Shown: in pieces, positions 56,115-64,000 of the stretch | Layout: the number at the start of each line of letters is the position of its first letter | Numbering within the stretch: the stretch's first letter is position 1 | Assembly: GCF_030440515.1 (NCBI RefSeq) | Contig: NZ_CP076543.1 | Coordinates: 2,790,001 to 2,854,000, forward strand | DNA: 64,000 nucleotides | Source of the DNA: Streptomyces xanthophaeus | GTDB taxonomy: Bacteria > Actinomycetota > Actinomycetes > Streptomycetales > Streptomycetaceae | Direction: 5' to 3' | Made by a program: the position numbers and the translations under genes | The notes under the pieces: generated by a model | Seen by the model: the letters and a program-made list of their open reading frames with translations, nothing else | Databases searched by the model: none | What the model was told of the DNA's origin: nothing

Positions 56115-56861
56115 GTGAACAGGTTGCGCTTGCGTGTGTCCGCGCGCTCGCTGCTCCCCCTTCTCGCGCTGGTCCCGCTGCTGGCGGGCTGCGGGGACAG
56201 TGGCGGGCTGGTGAGCGCCGGTTCCACACCGACCGCGAGCGGGCCCGTACATCTGTGGCCCGACCGCCGCGGCGCGTCCGTACCGCCCGCCGATCCGGGC
56301 GGGGCCCCGCCCGAGTACGTGAAGGGGATCCCGCCGGTCCGCGACCAGGACGTGCACGCCGTCGACCCGGTGGCCCTCGTCCAGGCCGAGCTGCGCGCCC
56401 ATCCGGACACCGAGGTCGGCGCGGACGGGATGCCGCCGCGGACGGCGGCCGCGATCCAGGAGTGCGCGAAGGCCGAGGACGAGGACGAGCAGGATCCGGA
56501 GGCGTGCCCGGTGCTGAAGCCGTACTACCGGGACCTCACGGGCAACGGCAAGGACGAGCTGATCGTCGGCATCGAGTTCCCGGACAAGATGATGTCCGTA
56601 CGGGTGTACACGGCCGACCCGGACGGGCGGCTCAACCGGATCATGGCGACCACGGAGACCGTCATCACGGTGGAACTCGCCGGGCGTGACGTGATCCTGC
56701 GGGTGCCCAGCGGCAACCACGGATACGAGCTGGTCACCGCCTGGTCCTGGGACGAGAAGCAGCTCACCATGCTGCCGACGCGCGAGCAGATCGTACGGGT
56801 GCCCGGCAATCCGCAGGCCCCCGGGAGCCGGGAACCCGCTCCCGTGCCGGGCCGACCGTGA
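56115..56861 (+). CDS. Lipoprotein paired with an orphan histidine kinase
   Basis: The 248-residue protein has a lipobox LLAGC near residue 26, giving a lipid-anchored outer-surface protein. The mature part has YYRDLTGNGKDELIVGIEFP and DVILRVPSGNHGYELVTAWS. Similar lipoproteins (such as CseA) adjust the sensitivity of a neighbouring sensor kinase. Its end overlaps the kinase start by four bases (GTGA), so it is probably an accessory to that kinase. The GTG start follows AGGAGCT. Confidence 0.8.
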   Translation: MNRLRLRVSARSLLPLLALVPLLAGCGDSGGLVSAGSTPTASGPVHLWPDRRGASVPPADPGGAPPEYVKGIPPVRDQDVHAVDPVALVQAELRAHPDTEVGADGMPPRTAAAIQECAKAEDEDEQDPEACPVLKPYYRDLTGNGKDELIVGIEFPDKMMSVRVYTADPDGRLNRIMATTETVITVELAGRDVILRVPSGNHGYELVTAWSWDEKQLTMLPTREQIVRVPGNPQAPGSREPAPVPGRP

Positions 56862-58102
56862 CGCCCGTGCGGCTGCCCGCCTGGACGGCCACGCTGACCT
56901 GGAAATCGGCGTGCTTCATCGTGGTGATGTGCTGCTCGCTGGCGGCCGTGCTGGGCGCCCTCGTGCACGTGGAGGTGACCCGGCAGACGGTGGCCACGGC
57001 ACGGGAGAAGGCGCTCGGCAGACTGCTGGAGGTCTCGCGCGCGTACGAGGCGGGCGAGCCCCTTCCGCGCGGTTCGTGGCTGGATCCCGTCGGGCTGCCG
57101 CCCGAGCTGCGGGCGCTCGCCGTCAGCGGGCGCCGGGGCACTGTGGTGGCGGACCACCGGGGCCGCCCGACCATGTGGGCGGCGGGCCCGGCGGACGGCC
57201 GTGCCCTTGCGACCACCGTCGACTACGGGCAGAGCGCCCGCACGATCAGCGGGCTGGACCACGCGATCATCGGGTCCTCGCTGCTGGCGATCGGCGGCAC
57301 GCTGCTGGTGGGCGCCTTCGCGGTGACCCGGGTGACCCGGCGCCTGCACCTGACGGCGGCCGTGGCCCGGCGGATCACCCAGGGCGACCTCGACGCGCGC
57401 GTGGACGACCCGCGGACGAGGGCCCCCTCGCGGCACCAGGACGAGGTGGCGACGGTGGCGGCGGCGCTGGACACCATGGCCGGGAGCCTGCAGTCGAAGC
57501 TGGAGAGCGAGCGGCGGTTCACGGCGGACGTGGCACACGAGCTGCGCACACCGCTGACGGGCCTGCAGGCGGCGTCGGAGCTGTTGCCGGAGGGACGGCC
57601 GACGGAGCTGGTGCAGGAGCGGGTACGGACGATGCGGCAGCTGACGGAGGACCTGCTGGAGATCTCCCGGCTGGACTCGGGCAGCGAGGTGGTGGAGAGC
57701 GACCTGCACCAGTTGGGGCGGCTGGTACGCCGGGTGGTGCGGGCGTCCGGGACGGACTCGGAGGTGGTGATCCTCCGGGATGCGCACGTGGAGACGGACC
57801 GGCGGAGGCTGGAACGGGTGCTCGGGAACCTGGTGGCCAACGCCCACAAGCACGGGCGGCCGCCGGTGGTGCTGACGGTGGACGGGCCGGTGGTGACCGT
57901 ACGGGACCACGGGGACGGCTTCCCCGAGTACCTGGCGGCGCACGGCCCGCAGCGGTTCCGGAGCGGGGGCGGCAAGGGGCACGGGCTGGGGCTGACCATC
58001 GCCGTGGGGCAGGCGGGGGTGATCGGGGCGCGGCTGGAGTTCCGCGCGGCGGAGGACGGCGAAGGCGGCGGGCTGGCGGTCCTCCGTCTCCCGGGCCACT
58101 AG
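56858..58102 (+). CDS. Orphan sensor histidine kinase (HAMP-HisKA-HATPase)
   Basis: The 414-residue kinase has a membrane helix at about 18-40, a small extracellular region, a second helix at about 138-160, a HAMP linker, HisKA with phospho-acceptor His in FTADVAHELRTPLTG, and an HATPase domain (RVLGNLVANAHKHG, VRDHGDGFP, GGKGHGLGLTIAVG). The arrangement resembles CseC/AfsQ2-like kinases. No response regulator gene is nearby. The lipoprotein directly upstream probably senses or modulates. No sigma factor gene is adjacent, so it is not the cse locus. Confidence 0.88.
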   Translation: MTPVRLPAWTATLTWKSACFIVVMCCSLAAVLGALVHVEVTRQTVATAREKALGRLLEVSRAYEAGEPLPRGSWLDPVGLPPELRALAVSGRRGTVVADHRGRPTMWAAGPADGRALATTVDYGQSARTISGLDHAIIGSSLLAIGGTLLVGAFAVTRVTRRLHLTAAVARRITQGDLDARVDDPRTRAPSRHQDEVATVAAALDTMAGSLQSKLESERRFTADVAHELRTPLTGLQAASELLPEGRPTELVQERVRTMRQLTEDLLEISRLDSGSEVVESDLHQLGRLVRRVVRASGTDSEVVILRDAHVETDRRRLERVLGNLVANAHKHGRPPVVLTVDGPVVTVRDHGDGFPEYLAAHGPQRFRSGGGKGHGLGLTIAVGQAGVIGARLEFRAAEDGEGGGLAVLRLPGH

Positions 58103-58830
58103 CCGGTCTCCTGGCCGGAGCCGCGGGACGCTGCGGGGGCCTACGGGCGGGGCCGGCTCGACGCGTGCGCGGCCGCGGGCTGGGTGTCGGCGGGCGGCGA
58201 CGCGGGCGCGGGCCCGGCGTTGCCGACCGGAGACGGCGGGGCCGGCGCCGCAAGCCGCGGGCTCGGCGTTGCCGGGCGGAGTCGCGGGGACGGTCGTGCG
58301 GGCCGCGGGCTCGGCGTTGCGGGGCAGAGACGGCGGGGGGCGGCGGTGCGGGCTGCGGGCTCGGCGTTGCGGGCGGACGCGCGGGCCGCGGGCTCGGCGT
58401 TGCGGGCCGGAGACGGCGGGGCGGCGCTGCGAGGCTCGGGCTCGGCGTTGCGGGCGGAAACGGCGACGGCGGGGCGGCGCGGCGCCAGGCGGAGACGCCC
58501 GGGCGGCGGTGAGCGGCGCGGGCCGACGGCCGGGGCCCTCGCCCCTGCGTCCTCGGCCCCCGCCGGAGCCCGACCCGACGCTCGCGGACCCGGAAACGGC
58601 CTCGGCGTACCCCGGCCCGGTCGGAGCCCTGCCACGGCGCGCCCGCCCCCGCCCCGGCGTACTCGGCCCCCGCCGGAGCCCGACCCGACGCTCGCGGCAA
58701 CGGAACCGGACCTGGGCCGGGACCGGCCCCCGCCGGAGGCCGACCCGACACTCGCGGACCCGGAAACGGCCTCGGCGTACCCCGGCCCGGTCGGAGGCCC
58801 CGACGCGGCAACGTAAAGGGACCGGCGAGG
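58103..58830. repeat. Gene-free, repeat-rich segment
   Basis: Two repeat types are packed here. First (about 58215-58465), at least five degenerate copies of a unit containing CGGGCTCGGCGTTGCGGGC alternate with GAGACGGCGGGG-like blocks, with uneven spacing of 45-70 bp. Second (about 58555-58805), three copies of a block beginning CGGCCCCCGCCGGAGCCCGA and continuing CCCGACGCTCGCGG, two of which extend to CGGCCTCGGCGTACCCCGG. Open frames through it encode only low-complexity Ala/Pro/Arg peptides, so I call no gene. Confidence 0.7.
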
Positions 58831-59100
58831 TCAAGGGCGTGGGGTCTTCGTCCAGGGCCAGCGGACCTGGGGCTTGGTGCCCGAGGGGCGGAAGTCGTAC
58901 TTCCAGCCCTTCTGCAGGCCGAGCCGCTTGGAGTACCCCGCCGGGACGCGTTCGTACAGCAGTACCGTCGGCGGGCCGCCGTCCGGTGCCGGGACGGGGA
59001 TCTCGTACCACTTCGGGGGGTGTCCGGTCGGGCCGAGGAGGACGGGGAGGACCCGGCCGTCCATCGGGCCGCCCTCGAACGGGGTCGGTTGGCTTCTCAC
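58831..59100 (-). CDS. Small conserved hypothetical protein
   Basis: The 89-residue protein has MDGRVLPVLLGPTGHPPKWY near the start, then PTVLLYERVPAGYSKRLGLQ and KGWKYDFRPSGTKPQVRWPW. The compact, aromatic- and Pro-rich sequence with good codon use suggests a real small domain. The start could be ATG at 59100 or a Met 12 codons later. It is next to the TetR gene on the same strand. Confidence 0.65.
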   Translation of the reverse strand: MRSQPTPFEGGPMDGRVLPVLLGPTGHPPKWYEIPVPAPDGGPPTVLLYERVPAGYSKRLGLQKGWKYDFRPSGTKPQVRWPWTKTPRP

Positions 59101-59110
59101 CCCACCAGTG

Positions 59111-59824
59111 TCACAGCAGGTGGGCGGCCTCGGACACCACCGGGATCACGCGGCGGGCCAGGACCCCGACCGGGCCGTCCGCCGATTCCAGGGCGAGGGC
59201 GGCACGGGCGGCCGCGGCCGTTTCCGGGTCGGTGGCGGCGGTGGCCGTCAGGAGGGCGATGAACTGGTCCAGCAGCCAGTCCCGGAGGCGCTCGACCTCG
59301 GGCTGCTTGCCCTCGTCGATCCATATGAGGGAGGCCGCCTCGACGGCCGTGATCCACGTACGGACCATCATGCGCAGCCGGGGGCCGGGGGCCGGGACGC
59401 CCAGGTGGAAGAGGATCTGCTCGGCGGCGGCCCGCCGGATGCCGTCGACCGTCGCCGTGGTGCGGGAGGTCTCCACGACGCTGCCGCCCTGCAGGAGGGC
59501 GGCGAAGCCGGCGTCGTGTTCGTCGACGAAGGCGAGGTAGCGGTCCAGGGCCCGGGACAGACGCCGGGTCAGGGGGCCCTGCTGGGGTTCGGCGAAGCAC
59601 AGTTCGAGGAGCTCGGCGGCCGAGCGGAGGGCGGCCTCGTAGAGCTGCTGCTTGCCGCCCGGGAAGTAGCGGTAGACGAGCGGGCGGGACACCCCGGCGG
59701 CCTCGGCGACGTCGTCGAGCGAGACCTCCTCCGGTGCCCGGTGCGCGAACAGCGAGAGGGCGGCGTCGAGGAGTTGGGCTCGCCGCTCCTCGACGCTCAG
59801 CCTGCGGTACGCGCGTACGGTCAT
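59111..59824 (-). CDS. TetR-family transcriptional regulator
   Basis: The 237-residue protein has an N-terminal TetR helix-turn-helix (VSLDDVAEAAGVSRPLVYRY followed by FPGGKQQLYEAAL) and a helical ligand-binding domain. It lies 69 bp downstream of the AurF-like gene on the same strand. A likely target is the divergent promoter between the two diiron-protein genes, with a hydrophobic substrate or product as effector; that is inference. Confidence 0.88.
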   Translation of the reverse strand: MTVRAYRRLSVEERRAQLLDAALSLFAHRAPEEVSLDDVAEAAGVSRPLVYRYFPGGKQQLYEAALRSAAELLELCFAEPQQGPLTRRLSRALDRYLAFVDEHDAGFAALLQGGSVVETSRTTATVDGIRRAAAEQILFHLGVPAPGPRLRMMVRTWITAVEAASLIWIDEGKQPEVERLRDWLLDQFIALLTATAATDPETAAAARAALALESADGPVGVLARRVIPVVSEAAHLL

Positions 59825-59893
59825 GTCCGCAGGGTAGCCCCGCGGACGCCGGACGAGTGGGGGTCCTGTGGATCAGGCCCGGCGGCCTTCCTC

Positions 59894-60835
59894 CTACGCC
59901 AGTAGTCCCGAGCTCTGCCAGAGCCTGCGGCCGACCCCGCGCAGCACGCCGATGTCGTCGAGGAAGTCGGTGAGCCGCTTCGCTCCGCTCTGCATGACCT
60001 CGCGGCGGTGGCCGCTCGCCTTCACCTGGGCGACGGCCTCGCGGCGGTCCAGGCCGATGTTGTCGTAGACGGCCGGGTTCACGAAGGCCAGCGAGAAGAC
60101 GCGGGCGGCCTCCCCGCAGCTGATCCGGGTGAGTTCCTGCTCCCAGCGCGGGGCCGTCAGCATCTGGCGGCGCAGTTCCTCGCGGGCGTACCGGACGTGC
60201 CGGGCCTCCTCGATGACGTGGATCCGGGTGACGCCGCGGACCAGCGGCTGGACGCGCTCGTCCGGGAAGGTCAGGCGCTGCATCCAGTCGAGGATCTCCT
60301 CGCCGAGGAGGGTGCAGGCGAAGGAGCCGGGGGTGGTGGAGACGGTCTTCAGGATCCGCGCGAGGTTGTGGTTGAGGCGGGAGACGGGGTACTCGGGGGC
60401 GCCGGCCTTCTGGATCATGCGGGCGAACATCATCGAGTGGCGGCACTCGTCGGCGATCTCGGTGAGCGCGTAGCGGACGTGCTTGCTGGTCAGGGACTTG
60501 TCGTAGATGTGCCGGACCATGAGCTGCATGAGGATGATCTCGAACCAGATGCCGAGCGAGCCGAGCGCCGCCGCCTCGTGGCGGGAGAGGTCGATGCGCT
60601 GCTCCTCCCCCATCTTCTTCCACAGCGGGGTGTCGTAGAGGGAGAGCAGTTCCGGCGGCCAGTAGTACTTGCCCTCGATCGCCGGGGCGTCCCAGTCGAG
60701 TTCCTTGTCGGGGTCGAAGGAGTGCTTGGCCGAGGATTCGAGCAGCCGCTCGGCTATCTGCTCGCGGTCCTTGAGCAGGCCGAGGGCGTCCTGGAGCGCG
60801 GCTCGTTCGGTCACGGTCGTCATGGGTTCGGACAC
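59894..60835 (-). CDS. AurF-like diiron oxygenase
   Basis: The 313-residue protein belongs to the AurF/p-aminobenzoate N-oxygenase-like diiron family. Iron-ligand motifs appear as EIADECRHSMMFARM, LLGEEILDWMQRL and HVIEEARHVRYAREEL, all in long helices. Enzymes of this family oxidise amines to nitro groups or act on related substrates; this branch is uncharacterised. The gene diverges from the ferritin-like gene and is followed by the TetR gene. Confidence 0.85.
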   Translation of the reverse strand: MSEPMTTVTERAALQDALGLLKDREQIAERLLESSAKHSFDPDKELDWDAPAIEGKYYWPPELLSLYDTPLWKKMGEEQRIDLSRHEAAALGSLGIWFEIILMQLMVRHIYDKSLTSKHVRYALTEIADECRHSMMFARMIQKAGAPEYPVSRLNHNLARILKTVSTTPGSFACTLLGEEILDWMQRLTFPDERVQPLVRGVTRIHVIEEARHVRYAREELRRQMLTAPRWEQELTRISCGEAARVFSLAFVNPAVYDNIGLDRREAVAQVKASGHRREVMQSGAKRLTDFLDDIGVLRGVGRRLWQSSGLLA

Positions 60836-60991
60836 CTCGTCGTCGAGTTACCGGCGGTCACTTCTTATGAGACTGCCTGTCAGCAAGGTCGTCAATCCCT
60901 CGCGCACGACTTGTTGACCCCGCGTCTACCAACGTGTGACGCTGCCAACTGTCCGGTCCCACAAGGCAGTACGTGAGACGAGGGGGCGTCA

Positions 60992-62101
60992 GTGTCGACG
61001 CACGAGCTCTACACCAAGAACCCGGGCGAGCCGGTCTGGCAGGTTCCCGCCGCCGGCTCCGCCCGCTTCAGCTGGGAGTACGCCGACGGCCGCGAGCGGC
61101 TCCTGGCGCTCTACCAGAAGGGCAAGGACAAGCAGTGGGACGGCGGCAAGCGCATCGACTGGGACATCGAGGTGGACCCGTTCAATCCGCTGGGCACTCC
61201 CGAAGAGGCCCTGCCGCTGTACGGGACGCGGCACTGGGCCAAGCTCACCGCGAAGGACAAGGGCGAGCTGCGCCGGCACTACGCCTCCTGGAACTTCAGC
61301 CAGTTCCTGCACGGTGAACAGGGCGCGATGGTGTGCGCGGCGCGCATCGTGGAGTCGGTGCCGGACCTGGACGCGAAGTTCTACTCCGCCACGCAGACCA
61401 TGGACGAGGCCCGGCACGCCGAGATCTTCGGGCGCTTCCTGCACGAGAAGGTCGGGATGCTGTACCCGATCAACGACAGCCTCCAGGGGCTGCTGGGCGA
61501 CACCCTGCGCGACTCCCGCTGGGACATGCCCTATCTCGGCATGCAGGTGCTCATCGAGGGGCTGGCGCTGGCCGCCTTCGGCCTGATCCGCGACACGACC
61601 ACCAAGCCGCTGCCGAAGCAGCTCCTGGCGTACGTGATGCAGGACGAGGCCCGGCACGTGGCCTTCGGGCGGATGGCGCTGCGCGACTACTACAAGCAGC
61701 TCACCGACGCCGAGCTGCGCGAGCGCGAGGAGTTCGTGATCGAGGGCTGCTACCTGATGCGGGACCGGCTGCTCGGGGTGGAGGTGCTGGAGAACTTCGG
61801 GATCGCGGCCAAGGAGGCGGCGCTGATCAGTGAGCAGTCGGAGTTCCTGCACCTGTTCCGCAAGCTGCTGTTCAGCAGGATCGTGCCGTGCGTGAAGGAC
61901 ATCGGACTGTGGGGCGAACGGCTGCAGCGGGCCTACCTGGACCTCGGTGTCTTCGACATGGGCGACTCGAACCTGGACCTGCTGATGAGCCAGGACGAGG
62001 AGATCGCCGAGGCCCTCGACCGCGAGCGGTTCGCGGCCGAGGAGTCGGCGCGGGTGGCGGAGGTCGAGGCCGCCATCGCCGACGGGGCGGAAGCCCCCTG
62101 A
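60992..62101 (+). CDS. Ferritin-like diiron protein
   Basis: The 369-residue protein is a four-helix diiron protein. The ligand motifs are seen in FLHGEQGAMVCAARIVE, TMDEARHAEIFGRFL, LIEGLALAAFGL and MQDEARHVAFGRMAL, which follow the EX28-30EARH double pattern of ribonucleotide reductase R2-like and desaturase-like oxidases. It starts at GTG (VSTHELYTKNPGEPVWQVPA). It shares a 156-bp divergent promoter with the AurF-like gene. An oxidase acting on fatty or amino-aromatic substrates is plausible; a substrate cannot be read from the sequence. Confidence 0.8.
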   Translation: MSTHELYTKNPGEPVWQVPAAGSARFSWEYADGRERLLALYQKGKDKQWDGGKRIDWDIEVDPFNPLGTPEEALPLYGTRHWAKLTAKDKGELRRHYASWNFSQFLHGEQGAMVCAARIVESVPDLDAKFYSATQTMDEARHAEIFGRFLHEKVGMLYPINDSLQGLLGDTLRDSRWDMPYLGMQVLIEGLALAAFGLIRDTTTKPLPKQLLAYVMQDEARHVAFGRMALRDYYKQLTDAELREREEFVIEGCYLMRDRLLGVEVLENFGIAAKEAALISEQSEFLHLFRKLLFSRIVPCVKDIGLWGERLQRAYLDLGVFDMGDSNLDLLMSQDEEIAEALDRERFAAEESARVAEVEAAIADGAEAP

Positions 62102-62176
62102 GGCGTTCCGGGCGGGCCTCGACGCTCGGGGCGGCCCCCGGCGGTCGGGCGGGCCGGCGGGGGCGGGAGCCGGGTG

Positions 62177-63637
62177 TCAGCCTGCGGCCAGCGCCGCCTC
62201 CATCACCGCCCGCGCGATCGGCGCCGCCGCGCCGTTGCCGCTGATGTCACCCCGGTCGGCCGACGCGTCCTCGACCACCACCGCGACCGCGACCTGCGGC
62301 AGCGCCGTGCCCTCGGCCCTGGCCCAGGAGATGAACCAGGCGTACGGGGTCCCCGCGTTGCCGACCCCGTGCTGCGCGGTGCCCGTCTTGCCGCCGACCA
62401 CCGCGCCCGGGATCGCGGCGTTGCGGCCCGTCCCGTTCTCCACCACCTTGACCATCAGTTCCTGCAGCCGGAGGGCGGTGGCCGGGTTCATCGCCCGGCC
62501 CAGGCTGCGCTGGTCGCCGCGCCGGACCTGGGAACCGTCATCCTGGGTCGTCCGTTCCACCAGGGAGGGGTACTTGAGCTCGCCGCCGTTCGCGACGGCC
62601 GCGGCCACCATCGCCATCTGCAGCGGTGTCGCAGTGGTGTTGAACTGCCCGATCGAGGAAAGGGCCAGCTGGTCCTGGCTCATGTCGGTGTCGAAGTTCG
62701 ACCGGGACACCCATGAGGGCACCCGCAGCCCCTCGCCGTTGAAGCCGAAGCGCCGCGCCGCCTCCACCATCCCGCGCAGCCCGACCTGCACCCCGATCTT
62801 CGCCATCACCGTGTTGCAGGACCACTGCACCGCGTCCGCCATCGAGGCGTCCTCGCAGCCGGTGCCCGCGTTCGGCAGCAGGGTGCTGGTCCCGGGCAGC
62901 GGGTAGGGGTCGGGGGTCCGGGTCGGCGCGTCCACATCGGTGACCACGCCCGCGTCGAGGGCGGCCGCAGCCGTCACGATCTTGAAGGTGGAGCCGGGCG
63001 GGTACGTCTCGCGCAGCGCCCGGTTGAGCATCGGCCGGGCGGGGTCCGCGTTCAGGGCGGACCAGGCCTCCTTGACCTTCGTACCCGTACCGGAGAGCAC
63101 GGCCGGGTCGTACGAGGGGCTGCTGACCAGCGCGAGGATCTTCCCGGTGACCGGCTCGACGGCGGCCACCGCACCGCGCTTGCCCGCGAGCCCGGCGTAC
63201 GCGGCGCGCTGCATTCCGGAGCGGACGGTGGTGGCGGCGTTCCCGCCGGCGGGGCGGCCGCGGGCCAGTTCGTACCAGAGCGGGAACGCCGAGAGCCCCG
63301 GGTCGGTGCCCGACAGGATCGCGTCCTCGGCGCGCTCGACGAAGCTGGTCCCGTAGGTCTGGGAGGAGAAGCCGGTGACGGGCGCGTACAGCGGGCCGTT
63401 CGTGTACGTCCGCTCGTAGCGCAGCAGTTGGCCGCTGTCGCGGGAGCCGGTGACGGGGCGCCCGTCGACCAGGATGTCCCCCCGGGGTTCGGCGTAGCGC
63501 GCGATGGCGGGGCGTTTGTTGGCGGGGTTGGCGCCGTAGGCGGCGGACTCCCAGACCTGCACGCGGGCGATGTTGACCAGCAGGGCGACCAGCAGGAGGG
63601 CGCAGAAGTACGCACACCAGCGGATGTAGCGGATCAC
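62177..63637 (-). CDS. Class B penicillin-binding protein (PBP2/PbpA type)
   Basis: The 486-residue monofunctional transpeptidase crosslinks peptidoglycan. It has an N-terminal membrane anchor (about 8-26), a dimerisation domain and a transpeptidase domain with STFK (Ser216), SCN (273-275) and KTG (417-419). The protein resembles mycobacterial PbpA. Its GTG start overlaps the end of the FtsW/RodA-type gene by four bases, so the glycosyltransferase and its cognate transpeptidase are translated together. Confidence 0.94.
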   Translation of the reverse strand: MIRYIRWCAYFCALLLVALLVNIARVQVWESAAYGANPANKRPAIARYAEPRGDILVDGRPVTGSRDSGQLLRYERTYTNGPLYAPVTGFSSQTYGTSFVERAEDAILSGTDPGLSAFPLWYELARGRPAGGNAATTVRSGMQRAAYAGLAGKRGAVAAVEPVTGKILALVSSPSYDPAVLSGTGTKVKEAWSALNADPARPMLNRALRETYPPGSTFKIVTAAAALDAGVVTDVDAPTRTPDPYPLPGTSTLLPNAGTGCEDASMADAVQWSCNTVMAKIGVQVGLRGMVEAARRFGFNGEGLRVPSWVSRSNFDTDMSQDQLALSSIGQFNTTATPLQMAMVAAAVANGGELKYPSLVERTTQDDGSQVRRGDQRSLGRAMNPATALRLQELMVKVVENGTGRNAAIPGAVVGGKTGTAQHGVGNAGTPYAWFISWARAEGTALPQVAVAVVVEDASADRGDISGNGAAAPIARAVMEAALAAG

Positions 63638-64000
63638 TCGTCCGGCTCCTTCGCGGGGCGGGGTCTGCGGGCGCTGTCGCTGAGCCGGACCAGCAGGGCG
63701 ACGATGATCCAGTTGGTGACGACGGACGAGCCGCCCTGCGCGAGGAAGGGCATGGCCATGCCGGTGAGCGGGATCAGGCCGCTGACACCGCCCGCGATGA
63801 CGAACACCTGGAGCGCGACGATCGAGGCGAGCCCGGTGGCGAGCAGCCGCCCGAAGGGGTCGCGCAGGGCGAGCCCTGCGCGGAAGCCGCGGGCGACGAG
63901 GAGCCCGTAGAGGAGCAGGATCGCGGCGAGGCCGACGAGCCCGAGCTCCTCGCCCGCGGTGGCGAGGATGAAGTCCGACTTGGCGGCGAAGCCGATGAGG
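63634..64000 (-). CDS. FtsW/RodA/SpoVE-family SEDS glycosyltransferase (partial, C-terminal)
   Basis: Only the last 121 residues lie in the window; the gene continues past position 64000. The sequence has three membrane helices and the family motif KSDFILATAGEELGLVGLAA, followed by PLTGMAMPFLAQGGSSVVTN. SEDS proteins polymerise lipid II into glycan strands together with a class B PBP, here encoded directly downstream with a four-base overlap. The short basic tail ends RRPRPAKEPDE. Confidence 0.93.
   Translation of the reverse strand, partial: LIGFAAKSDFILATAGEELGLVGLAAILLLYGLLVARGFRAGLALRDPFGRLLATGLASIVALQVFVIAGGVSGLIPLTGMAMPFLAQGGSSVVTNWIIVALLVRLSDSARRPRPAKEPDE

Noticed and set aside
56115..58102. 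Assignment of the lipoprotein and kinase as cseA and cseC
   Set aside because: The sigE and cseB genes that define that operon are absent here, and the lipoprotein directly adjoins the kinase.
58215..58805. CRISPR-like or VNTR coding repeat
   Set aside because: Units are irregular in length and spacing, with no unique spacers and no coding frame of ordinary composition.
56525..59011. 828-codon minus-strand frame across the kinase gene and the repeat tract
   Set aside because: It is antisense to the kinase and lipoprotein genes and otherwise consists of repeated NAEPAAR-like sequence.

Overview
The window is high-G+C actinobacterial chromosome, almost certainly from a Streptomyces. The supporting signs are strong third-position G/C bias, frequent GTG and TTG starts, the actinobacterial atpIBEFHAGDC cluster, NucS, a DUF2550 gene beside the ATP synthase, and a two-gene LigD/LigC plus Ku end-joining locus. 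Most of it is conserved core chromosome; one short stretch is accessory.

Layout: (1) 0.2-9.1 kb: NucS, a membrane-tethered NTPase, a STAS protein, a hydroxyacyl-CoA dehydrogenase, a PduO-type cobalamin adenosyltransferase, a membrane protein and a NarL-type two-component pair. A 177-bp MITE-like palindrome fills the gap between two convergent stop codons at 6.35-6.52 kb. (2) 9.1-11.2 kb: a secreted CBM2-FnIII-GH18 chitinase behind two DasR-like operators. (3) 11.2-26.7 kb, all on the minus strand: DUF2550 gene, the complete F1Fo ATP synthase operon, a GlcNAc-1-phosphate transferase of the MraY/WecA family, serine hydroxymethyltransferase, a protein-tyrosine-phosphatase-like protein with Ser in place of the catalytic Cys, Sua5/TsaC, PrmC, RF1 and L31. 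(4) 26.8-37.4 kb: LCP protein, Rho with a large Arg/Gly/Gln/Asp-rich insertion, thrB, thrC, hom, lysA, an ArgRS-like protein lacking the catalytic core, and a stand-alone receiver.

(5) 37.5-45.2 kb: tRNA-Arg(CCG) and a 7.6-kb genomic island bounded by a 46-bp direct repeat of the tRNA 3' end. The island has no recognisable integrase. It holds a hypothetical gene, a winged-helix-like gene broken by TGA, a helicase-less type ISP/IIG restriction-methylation enzyme lying between two IS-like ends, a wrecked IS5-family transposase, and a homologue of phage P4 Beta (of the gop-beta-cll antiviral locus). It looks like a small, partly decayed defence island. (6) 45.5-49.0 kb, immediately outside attR: a secreted polymorphic toxin (coiled coil, pretoxin-TG, Hint, C-terminal toxin) translationally coupled to a probable immunity gene, then a crystallin-fold protein and an orphan protein.

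(7) 49.4-64 kb: XdhC-like protein, small conserved proteins, LigC and LigD-polymerase diverging from Ku with only 31 bp between starts, a NERD-domain protein, a surface protein, a lipoprotein coupled to an orphan histidine kinase, a repeat-rich gene-free segment, a TetR regulator next to two divergent diiron proteins (AurF-like and ferritin-like), and a class B PBP coupled to an FtsW/RodA-type protein that runs off the window.

The strongest candidates for follow-up are the tRNA-Arg island (restriction enzyme within IS-like ends, P4 Beta homologue without its partners), the toxin-immunity module next to it, the Ser-for-Cys phosphatase with its 148-bp tandem repeats, and the paired diiron enzymes. 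All family assignments come from motif recognition by eye; no database search was run.
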